From Deinococcus radiotolerans (GTDB lineage Bacteria; Deinococcota; Deinococci; Deinococcales; Deinococcaceae), in NCBI RefSeq assembly GCF_014647435.1, contig NZ_BMPE01000020.1, positions 1-53,733 of the forward strand: a DNA stretch of 53,733 nucleotides, in the 5' to 3' direction. Both the position numbers and the translations under genes were made by a program. Positions 16,509 through 25,503 of the stretch are shown here, one piece after another (positions within the stretch are counted from its first letter, which is position 1; the number at the start of each line of letters is the position of its first letter). The notes under the pieces are model-generated. The model was not told where the DNA came from. It did not search any database and was given only the letters and a program-made list of their open reading frames with translations.

Positions 16509-16835
16509 ATGACGAAAGCCAACGGTTCGGGGAATGTCGTGGTGTGTCTGAGCGGGGCGTGGCGTGGGGAGGCCACGGATCCGCAGCGGTCCTTTCATGG
16601 TGACGTTGTCGTGTCCACACTGGAAGCGCTCCCAGTCGGGGCAGCGGTGGAGGTCACGTACCGCGACAGCGGGCGCCGCGTCACCGGCCCCGGTGAGCAC
16701 GGCACGTACACGCTACGCTCTGGCGACCACACCTGGACCCTGTCGCGGTTCACGCAGCATGCCAGTCACGCCGGAGAGTCCCGCGATGACCGCACGCCCG
16801 CCACCGAGTGGGAAGCGGAACTCGTCCATCACTGA
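16509..16835 (+). CDS. hypothetical protein, 108 aa
   Basis: A small soluble protein with alternating hydrophobic and polar residues ('VVVCLSGAWRGEA', 'AAVEVTYRDSGRRV', 'GTYTLRSGDHTWTLSRF'), suggesting an all-beta fold. The C-terminal 30 residues are charged and probably flexible. No family recognised. GAGG lies only 1 nt before the ATG, too close for a normal ribosome site, and no clear TANNNT is present, so the start is uncertain. It precedes the copper-storage gene by 137 nt on the same strand. Confidence 0.55.
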   Translation: MTKANGSGNVVVCLSGAWRGEATDPQRSFHGDVVVSTLEALPVGAAVEVTYRDSGRRVTGPGEHGTYTLRSGDHTWTLSRFTQHASHAGESRDDRTPATEWEAELVHH

Positions 16836-16972
16836 CGGCCCTCCCGCAGGCGGGGACCGGCTGATCGGGGTGGGCCAGCCGGACCTCGTGCCGCTGGGCT
16901 GGACGGGGCAGGGTGAAGGGGGCCTGAATTCCGCTCCCATCCCGCTCCGGGCGCGGGGTGGCACGGTGAGGC

Positions 16973-17302
16973 ATGACGGAAGCCATGATCCAGGAGTGCA
17001 TCGACGCGTGTCTGGCCTGCGTGCAGGCCTGTGAGACCTGCGCGACGGCGTGCCTGTCCGAGCCGGACATCGACATGATGCGTGGTTGCATCCGCCTGGA
17101 CCGGGACTGCGCGGACGTGTGCGCCCTGACGGCGCGCCTGCTGATGCGGGGCAGTGACCTGCACGCGCAGGCCTGCGCCCTGTGTGCCGCGGCGTGTGAA
17201 GCCTGCGCCGCCGAGTGCGGGCAGCACCACCATGACCACTGCCAGCGCTGCGCCGAAGCCTGCCGCCGCTGCGCGCAGGTGTGCCGGGAGATGGCCGCCT
17301 GA
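16973..17302 (+). CDS. four-helix-bundle copper storage protein (Csp3-like, DUF326)
   Basis: 109 aa with 19 cysteines (residues 9, 13, 16, 20, 23, 27, 39, 46, 50, 68, 71, 75, 78, 82, 90, 93, 97, 100, 104), mostly spaced 3-4 apart so that they face the core of a four-helix bundle. Known Csp3 proteins have this length and 18-19 cysteines and bind many Cu(I) ions per monomer. No signal peptide is seen, so it should be cytosolic. An HHHDH segment (residues 85-89) could admit copper at the bundle end. The gene converges on a two-component system; no copper operator was identified. Confidence 0.85.
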   Translation: MTEAMIQECIDACLACVQACETCATACLSEPDIDMMRGCIRLDRDCADVCALTARLLMRGSDLHAQACALCAAACEACAAECGQHHHDHCQRCAEACRRCAQVCREMAA

Positions 17303-17312
17303 AGTCAGCCCG

Positions 17313-17936
17313 TCAGATCAGTCGGTATTCCAGGGCTTTCAGGACGGCGCGCGTGCGGTCCCGGACGCCCAGTTTGGACAGGATGTTCGACACGTAACTC
17401 TTGATGGTGCCCTCGGTGGTGGTGATCAGCCCGGCGATCTCGCGGTTGCTGTACCCGCCGGCCATGAGACGCAGCACCTCCTGCTCGCGGCAGGTGAGGC
17501 TGATGGCCTCCTCGGGCGGGGCGGATTCAGGGCTCAGGACGCGGGAGGGCGTGACCGGCTGAAGCCAGCGGCCACCCCCGGCCACGGTCCGCACCGCCTG
17601 AAGCAGCACGTCCAGCGAGACGTCCTTGAGCAGGTAGCCGCGCGCGCCCGCCTGAGCGCCCTGGATGAGCAGGTCGTCGTCATCAAAGGTCGTGAGGATC
17701 AGCGTGGGCGGCAGGGCGTTCAGCGCATTCAGGCCCCGCAGGACGCCCAGACCGTCCAGGTGCGGCATGCGGTAGTCGAGCAGCATGACGTCCGGCCGGT
17801 GCTCCGGCACCAGCCGCAGGGCCTGGAGGCCGTCTTCTGCCTCCGCGACCACGAGCAGGTCCGCGCACAGGCCCAGCATGCTGCGCAGCCCCTGACGGAC
17901 CAGGGTCTGGTCCTCGACGAGCATCACGCGAATCAC
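17313..17936 (-). CDS. NarL/FixJ-family response regulator
   Basis: 207 aa. The receiver domain carries Asp54 (phosphoacceptor in 'MLLDYRMPHLDG'), the acidic pair in 'LVEDQ' and Lys104 in 'GYLLKDVSLD'. A LuxR-type HTH follows: 'LTCREQEVLRLMAGGYSNREIA', 'TEGTIKSYVSNILSKLGVRDR'. Such proteins bind DNA as dimers after phosphorylation. It overlaps the sensor kinase gene by 4 nt (ATGA), so the two are translationally coupled and almost surely cognate partners. Target genes cannot be inferred. Confidence 0.92.
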   Translation of the reverse strand: MIRVMLVEDQTLVRQGLRSMLGLCADLLVVAEAEDGLQALRLVPEHRPDVMLLDYRMPHLDGLGVLRGLNALNALPPTLILTTFDDDDLLIQGAQAGARGYLLKDVSLDVLLQAVRTVAGGGRWLQPVTPSRVLSPESAPPEEAISLTCREQEVLRLMAGGYSNREIAGLITTTEGTIKSYVSNILSKLGVRDRTRAVLKALEYRLI

Positions 17937-19150
17937 GCGCTCCTCCGCAGGGGCAGCGTGGCGTGCAGCGTGACGCCCCGCTCGGCGCTGGCCTGCACGT
18001 GCAGGGTGCCGCCCGCTCCCTCAAGGCGTTCACGCATGCCGCTCAGGCCGCAACCGAAGCGCAGCGGGCCGCCGGGGCGGCGGGGGCCGTCGTCGTGGGC
18101 GTGCAGGTGCAGGCGGCCATCCTCGGCGCGGAAGGTCAGCCACACCTGCCGGGCCTGGGCGTGCCGCGCGGCGTTCGTCAGGATCTCCTGCACGCTGCGC
18201 AGCAGGACCTGCGCGCCGATGGGGCAGGGCAGGCGCAGGTCTGGGGGCCAGTCCAGGTGCACGTGCAGGGGCGTCGCGGCGCTCAGGGCGCGCAGTTCGG
18301 CGGGCAGGTCGCACTGCGCGGTGTCACGCAGGCCACGCACGGTGTCCCGCACGTCGCTCAGCAGGTCCCGCGTGACGCGCCGGGCGGTCTGCACGTGCGG
18401 TCCGGCGGGCGCGTCCTGGGGCAGCAGGTGCTCGGCCACCTGGAGGTGCATGCCCAGCGCGGTCAGGTGGTGGCCCATCAGGTCGTGCAGGTCCCGGGAG
18501 ATCTGGAGCCGCTCGGCCTGGCGGCTGGCGTCGGCCAGCAGGGCGCGGGTGGCGCGCAGTTCGTCCACCACGGCCGCCAGGGCCTGCCGGGCGCGGATCT
18601 CGCGCATGGCGGTGCGGACGGTCATGGCGGCCAGCCCCTGGAAGCACACGTACCCGGTCGTGAACGCCCAGGCGTCCTGGTTGTGCCAGTGGCTGAGCAG
18701 CACCCACAGCAGCGCGCCGCTCTGCGCGGCCACCCACAGCAGCGTGGGGCGCAGCGGCAGGATCAGCGCGACCTGCGCGGCGATGGTGATCAGCAGTCCG
18801 GCCTGCACGCTGCTGCCGTTCAGCAGGGCGTTGCCGGTCAGGGTCAGCAGCGCCTGCGTGAGCAGCAGGGCCAGCGTGCGGGGGCGGCGGGTCAGGCCGC
18901 GCAGGGTCAGCAGCAGCACCGCCAGGAACGTGAGGTTCACCGCGCCCCACCACTGCACGTCCGGGAGGGGCAGGTGGTCGCGGCCCGGCTCGACCAGCAG
19001 GGAATGCAGGGACAGCACGGCCCAGGTGATCAGGCTGGTGGCGTGCAGGGTGCGCTGCACCTCGCCGCGCGGGTCAGGCCACGCGGATTCAGTGGGGGCG
19101 GCCGCAGGTGAGACGGGCTGGGGTGGGCGCAGCGGGGAGTACACGGTCAT
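17933..19150 (-). CDS. NarL-type sensor histidine kinase (HisKA_3)
   Basis: 405 aa. About five or six hydrophobic segments (residues 37-180) form a membrane sensor with no obvious extracellular domain. A short coiled region leads to the HisKA_3 dimerisation helix with phosphoacceptor His222 in 'SRDLHDLMGHHLT'. The HATPase domain has the N-box 'EILTNAARHA' (Asn326) and later 'DDGPRRPGGPLRFGCGLSGM', an atypical insert between the G boxes. The signal sensed is unknown. The gene is first in the operon with the response regulator; the ATG is preceded by GAGG at a usable distance. Confidence 0.9.
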   Translation of the reverse strand: MTVYSPLRPPQPVSPAAAPTESAWPDPRGEVQRTLHATSLITWAVLSLHSLLVEPGRDHLPLPDVQWWGAVNLTFLAVLLLTLRGLTRRPRTLALLLTQALLTLTGNALLNGSSVQAGLLITIAAQVALILPLRPTLLWVAAQSGALLWVLLSHWHNQDAWAFTTGYVCFQGLAAMTVRTAMREIRARQALAAVVDELRATRALLADASRQAERLQISRDLHDLMGHHLTALGMHLQVAEHLLPQDAPAGPHVQTARRVTRDLLSDVRDTVRGLRDTAQCDLPAELRALSAATPLHVHLDWPPDLRLPCPIGAQVLLRSVQEILTNAARHAQARQVWLTFRAEDGRLHLHAHDDGPRRPGGPLRFGCGLSGMRERLEGAGGTLHVQASAERGVTLHATLPLRRSA

Positions 19151-19233
19151 GTCGGTGCCTCGGGGGGACGCGCAGGACGAAGGAAAGGAACCCGTGTGAG
19201 CAGTGCCGTGAGCTGGGGTGGGGTCAGTGTACG

Positions 19234-19267
19234 GGGCGGGCCCCCACCGGCTGGTGAGGGCCCGCCC
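19234..19267. terminator. hairpin between lipoprotein and kinase genes
   Basis: GGGCGGGCCC (19234-43) pairs with GGGCCCGCCC (19258-67), and a nested CACC/GGTG extends it. No T-run is present. It lies about 110 nt after the lipoprotein stop on the minus strand and upstream of the kinase start, so it probably separates the two units. Confidence 0.5.
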
Positions 19268-19375
19268 TGCCGGCGCGCTCCCGCGGTCACGGGATGAATC
19301 AGGTGCCGGGGCCGCCGGCGCCCGGACGGTGGACCGCTGGGCCGCGGGTCGGTCTCCCCCGCCTCTGCGCTGGTC

Positions 19376-20443
19376 CTACTCGCAGCCGCCGCGCCACCAG
19401 CGGACGTCGCCAGTGTCCAGGGCGAAGCGTTGCAGGCGGTCCCCGAAGGCCAGCGTGGCGTGGCCCATCTGGTCGTCGCCGTCCGCGACGGTGTAGGACA
19501 CGCTGCCGTTGACCCCCTTGACGTCCGCGCCGAAGGTCAGGGTGATGCTGCTGCCGCCGTCGCGTTCGTACCAGAGGTACATCATCCAGTTGCCCATGGT
19601 GGCGCTGGTCCAGCGGATCAGGTCGCGGTTGGGCGTGTACCACTTGTTCTCGTCGTTCACGTCCGTCAGGGACCCCAGGTACAGACCGTCATGTGAGTTC
19701 GAGCCGAGCTGCACGTAGATTTCTGGGTCGCCACGCGACCAGGGTTCGTGGTCGTCGCGGACGTACAGGGAGATCAGGCGCTCCCAGCTGTCGCAGGCCT
19801 GCGCGCCGATACCCGCGCCGGGTTCACTCAGGGTCGCGGCGCCGGCCTGGGTGGCGGCGGGGATCATGACGTTCCCCTGGTCGTCCACGCGTTCGGCCAC
19901 GCCGACCACCACGACCGGCTGGCTGGGTGGGGTGCGGCCGTCCAGGACGTGACGGCGGCCCTGCGCGTCGAAGGCCACGACGGGCGCGAACTCGTCACCG
20001 CCCTGCGCGGCCACGGCCACCAGCGGGGTGTACGTGTCGGGGTTCCACTGCGGGCCGCGCACGGCGACTTGCAGGTGCGGCACCGCGCGGGTCACGTCGT
20101 TCAGGGCGCTGACGCTCAGGCCGCCGCGGGTCAGGAGGCCCTGCACGGTGCTCTGCCCGGCCGGGCGGACGGCCAGCGTGCTGAACAGGGTTTCCTGATC
20201 CCCGTCGAAGCGCAACGCCACCTGTTCCTGCACGGCGCGGCGCAGGTCCGGGTTGGGCAGTTGCCGGGCGAGGTCCTGCGCGAAGCGTTCCAGCGCGGCG
20301 TTCGTCTGCGTGTCGGCGGCGCCCGGCGCGGCGGGCTGGGCGGCCTCGGGGGTGGGCTGGGCGCCGGGCGTCTGACCGCAGGAGGCCAGGGCGAGGGTGA
20401 GGCCGAGCAGGGCGGGGGCGAGCGCGCGGGTCAGGTGCGGCAT
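19376..20443 (-). CDS. predicted secreted lipoprotein of unknown function
   Basis: 355 aa. The signal peptide ends in LALASC, with a lipidated Cys22, followed by a low-complexity Pro/Ala/Gln linker. The mature protein has an N-terminal helical part with 'FAQDLARQLPNPDLRRAVQEQV' and a C-terminal beta-rich domain with 'SWERLISLYVRDDHEP' and 'GHATLAFGDRLQRF'. It may belong to a DUF3103-like group, but I am not certain. AGGAG precedes the ATG. It lies 82 nt downstream of the phospholipase A2 lipoprotein on the same strand, separated by a hairpin. Confidence 0.7.
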   Translation of the reverse strand: MPHLTRALAPALLGLTLALASCGQTPGAQPTPEAAQPAAPGAADTQTNAALERFAQDLARQLPNPDLRRAVQEQVALRFDGDQETLFSTLAVRPAGQSTVQGLLTRGGLSVSALNDVTRAVPHLQVAVRGPQWNPDTYTPLVAVAAQGGDEFAPVVAFDAQGRRHVLDGRTPPSQPVVVVGVAERVDDQGNVMIPAATQAGAATLSEPGAGIGAQACDSWERLISLYVRDDHEPWSRGDPEIYVQLGSNSHDGLYLGSLTDVNDENKWYTPNRDLIRWTSATMGNWMMYLWYERDGGSSITLTFGADVKGVNGSVSYTVADGDDQMGHATLAFGDRLQRFALDTGDVRWWRGGCE

Positions 20444-20478
20444 GGGTGACTCCTGGGTGGGGGTGCAGGGGGTGGACG

Positions 20479-20513
20479 GCCGGAACGACTGCCGCTCAGG
20501 GCGCCGTTCCGGC
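20479..20513 (-). terminator. hairpin after the phospholipase gene
   Basis: GCCGGAAC (20479-86) pairs with GTTCCGGC (20506-13). It lies 13 nt beyond the phospholipase stop on the minus strand. There is no clear U-run, so read-through into the next lipoprotein gene is possible. Confidence 0.5.
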
Positions 20514-20525
20514 TGCGCGATAGGG

Positions 20526-21260
20526 TCAGCTGTTGCGGATCCAGGCGGCCCAGCCGCCGATGTCCACGGCGTGGTAGTACGCGTTCGCGGCGGCGTAGCA
20601 GGCGGGGCGGGCGTACCAGCTCTTGGCGGCGCAGATGGTTTCCATGTTGTTCAGGAAGGCCAGGTCGGTGCGGGCCTTGTTGTAGGGCCAGTAGGGTTTG
20701 GAGATCAGCCAGGGCAGGTTGCCGTACCCGAAGTCGTGCACGTCGCAGGCGGGGCGGAAGTCGTCGCGGTAGCCCAGGCCGAAGCCGTCGGGGGCGCTGC
20801 AGCCGTCGCTGCCCCAGCGCAGGCCGCTGTAGTTGGGGCTGGCCTTCTCGGCGCGGTAGTGGCTGACGCTGCCCCACGCGACGGACTGTGCGTACCCGGC
20901 GCGGCCGGTCGCCTGGCTCTGCAGGGGCGCGCCGCCGACCTTCTCGGCGGCCAGGGCCTCGACGTTCAGGGGCGCGCTGGTGTCGCCGTAGGCGCGCTGG
21001 AGGCTCTGGAGGAGCAGGGGGTCGCTGGCGTACTCGCGCAGGATGGCCTGGCTGTCCTCATCCTGAAGTTCGGGTCGGGCGGCGTACGCGGCGATCTGGG
21101 CCTGGGTGCTGCCGGAGGGTGCCGGGGCCTGAGCGTCCGGCGCCTGGGCGGCCGGGGTCTGGGCGGCCGGGGTCTGGGCAGCGGGGGCCGGTGTGGTCTG
21201 TCCGCAGGCGGCGAGGGCGAGGGGCGCGAGGATCAGCAGGCTGAGGACGGTGCGGTTCAT
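20526..21260 (-). CDS. prokaryotic phospholipase A2, lipoprotein-anchored
   Basis: 244 aa. The signal peptide ends at lipobox LAAC (Cys19), then a linker of repeated AAQTP-like units (residues 23-48). The C-terminal 115 residues form a prokaryotic PLA2 domain: 'GSDGCSAPDGFGLGYRDDF' then 'CDVHDFGYGN' containing the catalytic His175-Asp176 dyad, and two further cysteines for disulfides. Such enzymes cleave the sn-2 acyl chain of phospholipids with Ca2+. Most bacterial members are secreted and free; the lipid anchor would keep this one on the envelope. AGGAGGT precedes the ATG. Confidence 0.88.
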   Translation of the reverse strand: MNRTVLSLLILAPLALAACGQTTPAPAAQTPAAQTPAAQAPDAQAPAPSGSTQAQIAAYAARPELQDEDSQAILREYASDPLLLQSLQRAYGDTSAPLNVEALAAEKVGGAPLQSQATGRAGYAQSVAWGSVSHYRAEKASPNYSGLRWGSDGCSAPDGFGLGYRDDFRPACDVHDFGYGNLPWLISKPYWPYNKARTDLAFLNNMETICAAKSWYARPACYAAANAYYHAVDIGGWAAWIRNS

Positions 21261-21508
21261 GATGGACCTCCTGAAAGAGTGAGCCCCCGGTCTGGGGCGC
21301 GGGCGGGACGCTGGTGGGCTGCGGTGGTGCTGAACTGAGCGTACGGTCAGGCGCGCCGGGCGCCCACTGCCGGAAGACAGTGCCGCGCGTGAAGAAGCGT
21401 TCAGGCTGCGCTCATGTGCGGTGAGCGGGTCTGTTTCGCCGTGAGGGTCAGGGCCAGATTCTGGGTTCCGTGCCGGTCAGCGAGTGGCGGTCAGTGAAGG
21501 TGCAGGGG

Positions 21509-21537
21509 TGGACGCGAGTTTCGCTTTGGCCTATACT
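21509..21537 (+). promoter_or_regulatory. promoter of the cinA-thpR-recA operon
   Basis: TGGACG (21509-14) and TATACT (21532-37) are separated by 17 bases, giving a 4/6 -35 and a 5/6 -10. GTGAGG at 21541-46 is the ribosome site. No full radiation/desiccation response motif (TTATGNCATNGACATAA) is seen in the 290 bases before cinA. Confidence 0.65.
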
Positions 21538-21551
21538 TCGGTGAGGTTGTT

Positions 21552-22763
21552 ATGCCCATAGCAGAAATCATCAGTGTAGGTACCGAGTTGCTGTTCGGCG
21601 AGATCGTCGACAGCAACGCCGCGTTCCTCGCCCGTGAACTGGGCGCGCGCGGCGTGACCCTGCACCGCAAAACCGTCGTCGGGGACAACCTGGATCGCCT
21701 GCGGGCCGCCATCGAACTGGCGCTGGGCCGCGCCGACCTGCTGCTGCTGGGCGGCGGCCTGGGTCCCACCGACGACGACCTGACCCGCGAGGCCATCGCC
21801 GCCGCCCTGAACGAAACGCCGCAGGAGGACGAGGCGCAGCTGACCCACCTGCGCGGCCTGTTCGAGGCGCGCGGCCGGGCCATGCCCGACACGAACCGCA
21901 AGCAGGCCTGGCTGATCCCGTCCGCCGAGGCGCTGGCCAACCCGGTCGGGACCGCGCCCGGCTGGTTTGTCCGCACCACATGGAATGGGCAGCCGAAGCT
22001 GATCGCGGCGCTGCCGGGGCCGCCCCGCGAGATGCGGCGCATGTGGGCCGAGCAGGTGCTGCCGCGCCTGCCGCTGCCCAGCGCCGCGCTGGAGCACGTC
22101 ACCCTCCACACGCACGGCATCGGCGAGAGCCTAATCGCCGAGCGGCTGGGTCACCTGACCCGGCAGGCGAACCCCAGCGTCGCCACGTACGCCCGCCTGA
22201 CCGGCGTGGACGTCCGCGTGGCGGCCAGCGCCCCCACCCCCGACGAGGCCCGCGCGCAGCTGACGCCCGTGCTGAGCGAAGTCCGGGACCTGTTGCGCGA
22301 GTGGACCTGGGGCGCGAACGACCAGACTCTGGCGGGCACCGTGCAGGCCGCGCTGGCCGGGCGCACGCTGGGCGTCATCGAGGCGGGCAGCGCGGGTGTG
22401 CTGTGCACCCTGCTGGCCGAGCAGCCGGGCTTCCTGGACGCGGCGGTCACGCAGGATCACCGCCGCCTGATCACGCTGGGCCTGACCCCCGTGACCTTGC
22501 AGGAAGGCGGGCTGGTCAGCGAGGCGGGCGCCCGCGAGCTGGCCGCCGGGGCGCGCGAGCACCTGGGGGCCGACCTGGGCCTCGCGGTGGTCGTGAGCAC
22601 GCAGGGCGAGCAGGCCGGGCGCGCGCACGTCGCCCTGAGTGACGGCGCGCGGGTGGCCGTGGCGGGCGTGAACTGGCCGGGCGATCCGGCGCAGCTGCGC
22701 GAACGGGCCGCAGTGGCAGCGCTGGCCCTCGCGGCCCGCACCCTGCCAGGATGGACCCCATGA
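21552..22763 (+). CDS. cinA: CinA-like protein (competence/damage-inducible)
   Basis: 403 aa. The N-terminal 170 residues form the MoaB/MogA-like domain with 'EIISVGTELLFGEIVDSN' and 'LLLLGGGLGPTDDDLTREA', which in CinA hydrolyses ADP-ribose-type pyrophosphates. The C-terminal 160 residues align with the NMN deamidase (PncC) domain, but the family motif AESCTGG reads IEAGSAG here, so the catalytic serine region is altered and deamidase activity is doubtful. It is first in the operon and overlaps thpR as ATGA. The opening codons (ATA, GCA, AGT, GTA) are unlike the rest of the gene. Confidence 0.9.
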   Translation: MPIAEIISVGTELLFGEIVDSNAAFLARELGARGVTLHRKTVVGDNLDRLRAAIELALGRADLLLLGGGLGPTDDDLTREAIAAALNETPQEDEAQLTHLRGLFEARGRAMPDTNRKQAWLIPSAEALANPVGTAPGWFVRTTWNGQPKLIAALPGPPREMRRMWAEQVLPRLPLPSAALEHVTLHTHGIGESLIAERLGHLTRQANPSVATYARLTGVDVRVAASAPTPDEARAQLTPVLSEVRDLLREWTWGANDQTLAGTVQAALAGRTLGVIEAGSAGVLCTLLAEQPGFLDAAVTQDHRRLITLGLTPVTLQEGGLVSEAGARELAAGAREHLGADLGLAVVVSTQGEQAGRAHVALSDGARVAVAGVNWPGDPAQLRERAAVAALALAARTLPGWTP

Positions 22764-23481
22764 CCGACCCCCGCCCGAAACGCCCTGCCCGTCCCACCAG
22801 CAAGCCCGCAAATAAAACCGGACCCAAATCTGGAGGCAGACCCGGTCCGAAAGCCGCCGGGAAGGGACGCGGCGCGCCGGACACCCACACGCCCACCACC
22901 CAGCGCCTCTTCTTCGCACTGGCCGTCCCGGCCGACGTCACGCCCGCGCTCGTCGCGGCGCAGAGCAAGCTACGGGGCAACTGGCGCTCGGTAACCGCAG
23001 ACCAGATGCACGTCACGCTGGCGTACCTCCCGGCCGTCCCGCACGACCGGGTGGACGACCTGAAGAAGCTCGGCACGCGCCTCTTCACGGACGCCGCGCC
23101 GCTGGACCTGAAGCTGCGCGGCACCGGGTACTTCCCCAACGAGGGCAGCCCCCGCGTGTGGTTCGTGAAGGTCGAAGCCGAGGGCCTGAACGAACTGGCC
23201 GCCGCGCTGCGCGAGGGCATCCAGGCGCTCGGCCTAAGCACCGAAGACCTGCCCTTCAAGGCGCACGTCACGCTGGCCCGCAAGAAGGGCCCGGCGCCGC
23301 GCGTGCCTCCCCTCCTCTTCCCCCACCACTGGACGGCCGGCAGCGCCGGGCTGCACCGCAGCATCCTGCGCAAGACCGGTCCCATTCATGAAACCGTCAG
23401 CACCTTCCGCCTGCGCGGCACCCCCGCCACCCCCGCCCCCGCGACCGAACCGGCCCCGGACGAGGCTCTTCAGGAGACGCC

Positions 23482-23485
<4 letters not shown>
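22760..23485 (+). CDS. thpR: RNA 2',3'-cyclic phosphodiesterase (LigT family)
   Basis: 241 aa 2H phosphoesterase. The two HxTx motifs are His84-Val-Thr-Leu and His169-Val-Thr-Leu. A 45-residue Lys/Pro/Gly-rich basic extension precedes the domain, so the protein is longer than E. coli ThpR (about 176 aa); the extension could bind nucleic acid (inference). The start is ATG 22760 because it overlaps the cinA stop (ATGA) with AGGA 8 nt before it; ATG 22751 is the alternative. Family members open 2',3'-cyclic phosphates to 2'-phosphates. Confidence 0.92.
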
Positions 23486-24546
<1,061 letters not shown>

Positions 24547-24578
24547 GGGTGATGGTTCAAGGTTGATAGATGATGGAG

Positions 24579-24606
24579 GGGGAGGCCTGCGGATCTCCCC
24601 TCTTCC
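24579..24606 (+). terminator. terminator after recA
   Basis: GGGGAG (24579-84) pairs with CTCCCC (24595-600), followed by TCTTCC. It is short and sits between convergent genes. Confidence 0.5.
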
Positions 24607-24610
24607 GTCG

Positions 24611-25312
24611 TCAGCGGGCCTGCCAGACGGTCACGGTGTCCAGCGGGGCGAGGGTCAGGGTGCGCGTGGCCTCCTCCCCGGTGTAGTCCACGTCCTCCTG
24701 CACGACGTTCCACCCGGCGCGCAGGGGCAAGTTCACGTTCAGCCGCTCGGGCATGGCCTGCTCCGGCACGCAGCGGGCCTCGCCACTGACAGTCACGTCC
24801 GCCGCGCTGAATACCAGCCGCTGGAAACGCACGCGGCCGTCCATGTCCGGCTGCCCCTCCAGCAGGTTCGCCTCGGTGTTCAGGACCGTCGCGGGCTGCC
24901 ACAGGTCCTCACCCACGATGCTGCCCACGCTGGGGAACGTGCGCCCGGCCGCGGCCACGCGCAGTTCGTCCAGCGGGAACACCTGCGCCGCCGGGTCGCC
25001 CAGCGTGATCTTCCCGCTGCGGGTCGCGCAGCCCAGCGGGTCCAGGTTCAGCCACTCCGTCAGCGGCATCAGGGCGCCCGCCAGCCGCTCCGGGGTGGGC
25101 AGCGGCAACGTCAGGTCACCCGCCGCGCCGAGCGTCCCACGCGCCGCCTGGATGCGGCGGTCGTCCCCGCCGGGGAAAGGCAGCAGCACCCCCACGGAAC
25201 CCGCACCGCCCTCCCAGCCGGGCAGCGTGCCGCGCAGCACCGGCGTGTCCGCCTGCGCCCCCACCACGCCGCCCAGGAGGGCCGCCCCCACCGCCACCGT
25301 TGTCCTTCGCAC
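24611..25312 (-). CDS. exported protein of unknown function
   Basis: 233 aa with a signal peptide (MRRTTVAVGAALLGG.. ending GAQA). The mature part has no recognised domain. It is rich in beta-forming residues, contains a single Cys pair ('GCATRSG', 'ARCVPEQ') and ends in 'TLTLAPLDTVTVWQAR'. The start is GTG 25312, chosen because TACGCT (25324-25319) lies 6 nt upstream; longer in-frame starts would destroy the signal peptide. It is convergent with recA and stands alone. Confidence 0.7.
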   Translation of the reverse strand: MRRTTVAVGAALLGGVVGAQADTPVLRGTLPGWEGGAGSVGVLLPFPGGDDRRIQAARGTLGAAGDLTLPLPTPERLAGALMPLTEWLNLDPLGCATRSGKITLGDPAAQVFPLDELRVAAAGRTFPSVGSIVGEDLWQPATVLNTEANLLEGQPDMDGRVRFQRLVFSAADVTVSGEARCVPEQAMPERLNVNLPLRAGWNVVQEDVDYTGEEATRTLTLAPLDTVTVWQAR

Positions 25313-25457
25313 GGCCCCAGCGTACGTCGCCCGGCCTACGCGGGGATGCCACTTTCGGCGGATGCCCACCCAGCCGCGCACCCGGCAGAGTGAGGGCACG
25401 CCAGCCTCACGGGTCTCCGCACGGGAGACACGCCACGCGCCACCGCGCGGCATGGTG

Positions 25458-25489
25458 ACGGCCCCCACCCGGGTGAAGGTGGGGGCCGT
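25458..25489. terminator. perfect 12-bp hairpin downstream of bioY
   Basis: ACGGCCCCCACC (25458-69) is perfectly complementary to GGTGGGGGCCGT (25478-89), loop CGGGTGAA. It lies 15 nt after the bioY stop. There is no T-run on either strand, but its position suits a terminator or 3' stabiliser of the birA-bioY mRNA. Confidence 0.65.
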
Positions 25490-25503
25490 GTCCGGATTGC
25501 CGG

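Noticed and set aside
17154..19199. A 681-codon plus-strand frame spanning the two-component genes
   Set aside because: It starts inside the copper-storage gene and is antisense to clear kinase and regulator domains.
21540..21570. A canonical radiation/desiccation response motif at cinA
   Set aside because: The similarity TTATGCCCATAGCAG needs a gap and mismatches four symmetric positions, so it is reported only as a degraded resemblance.
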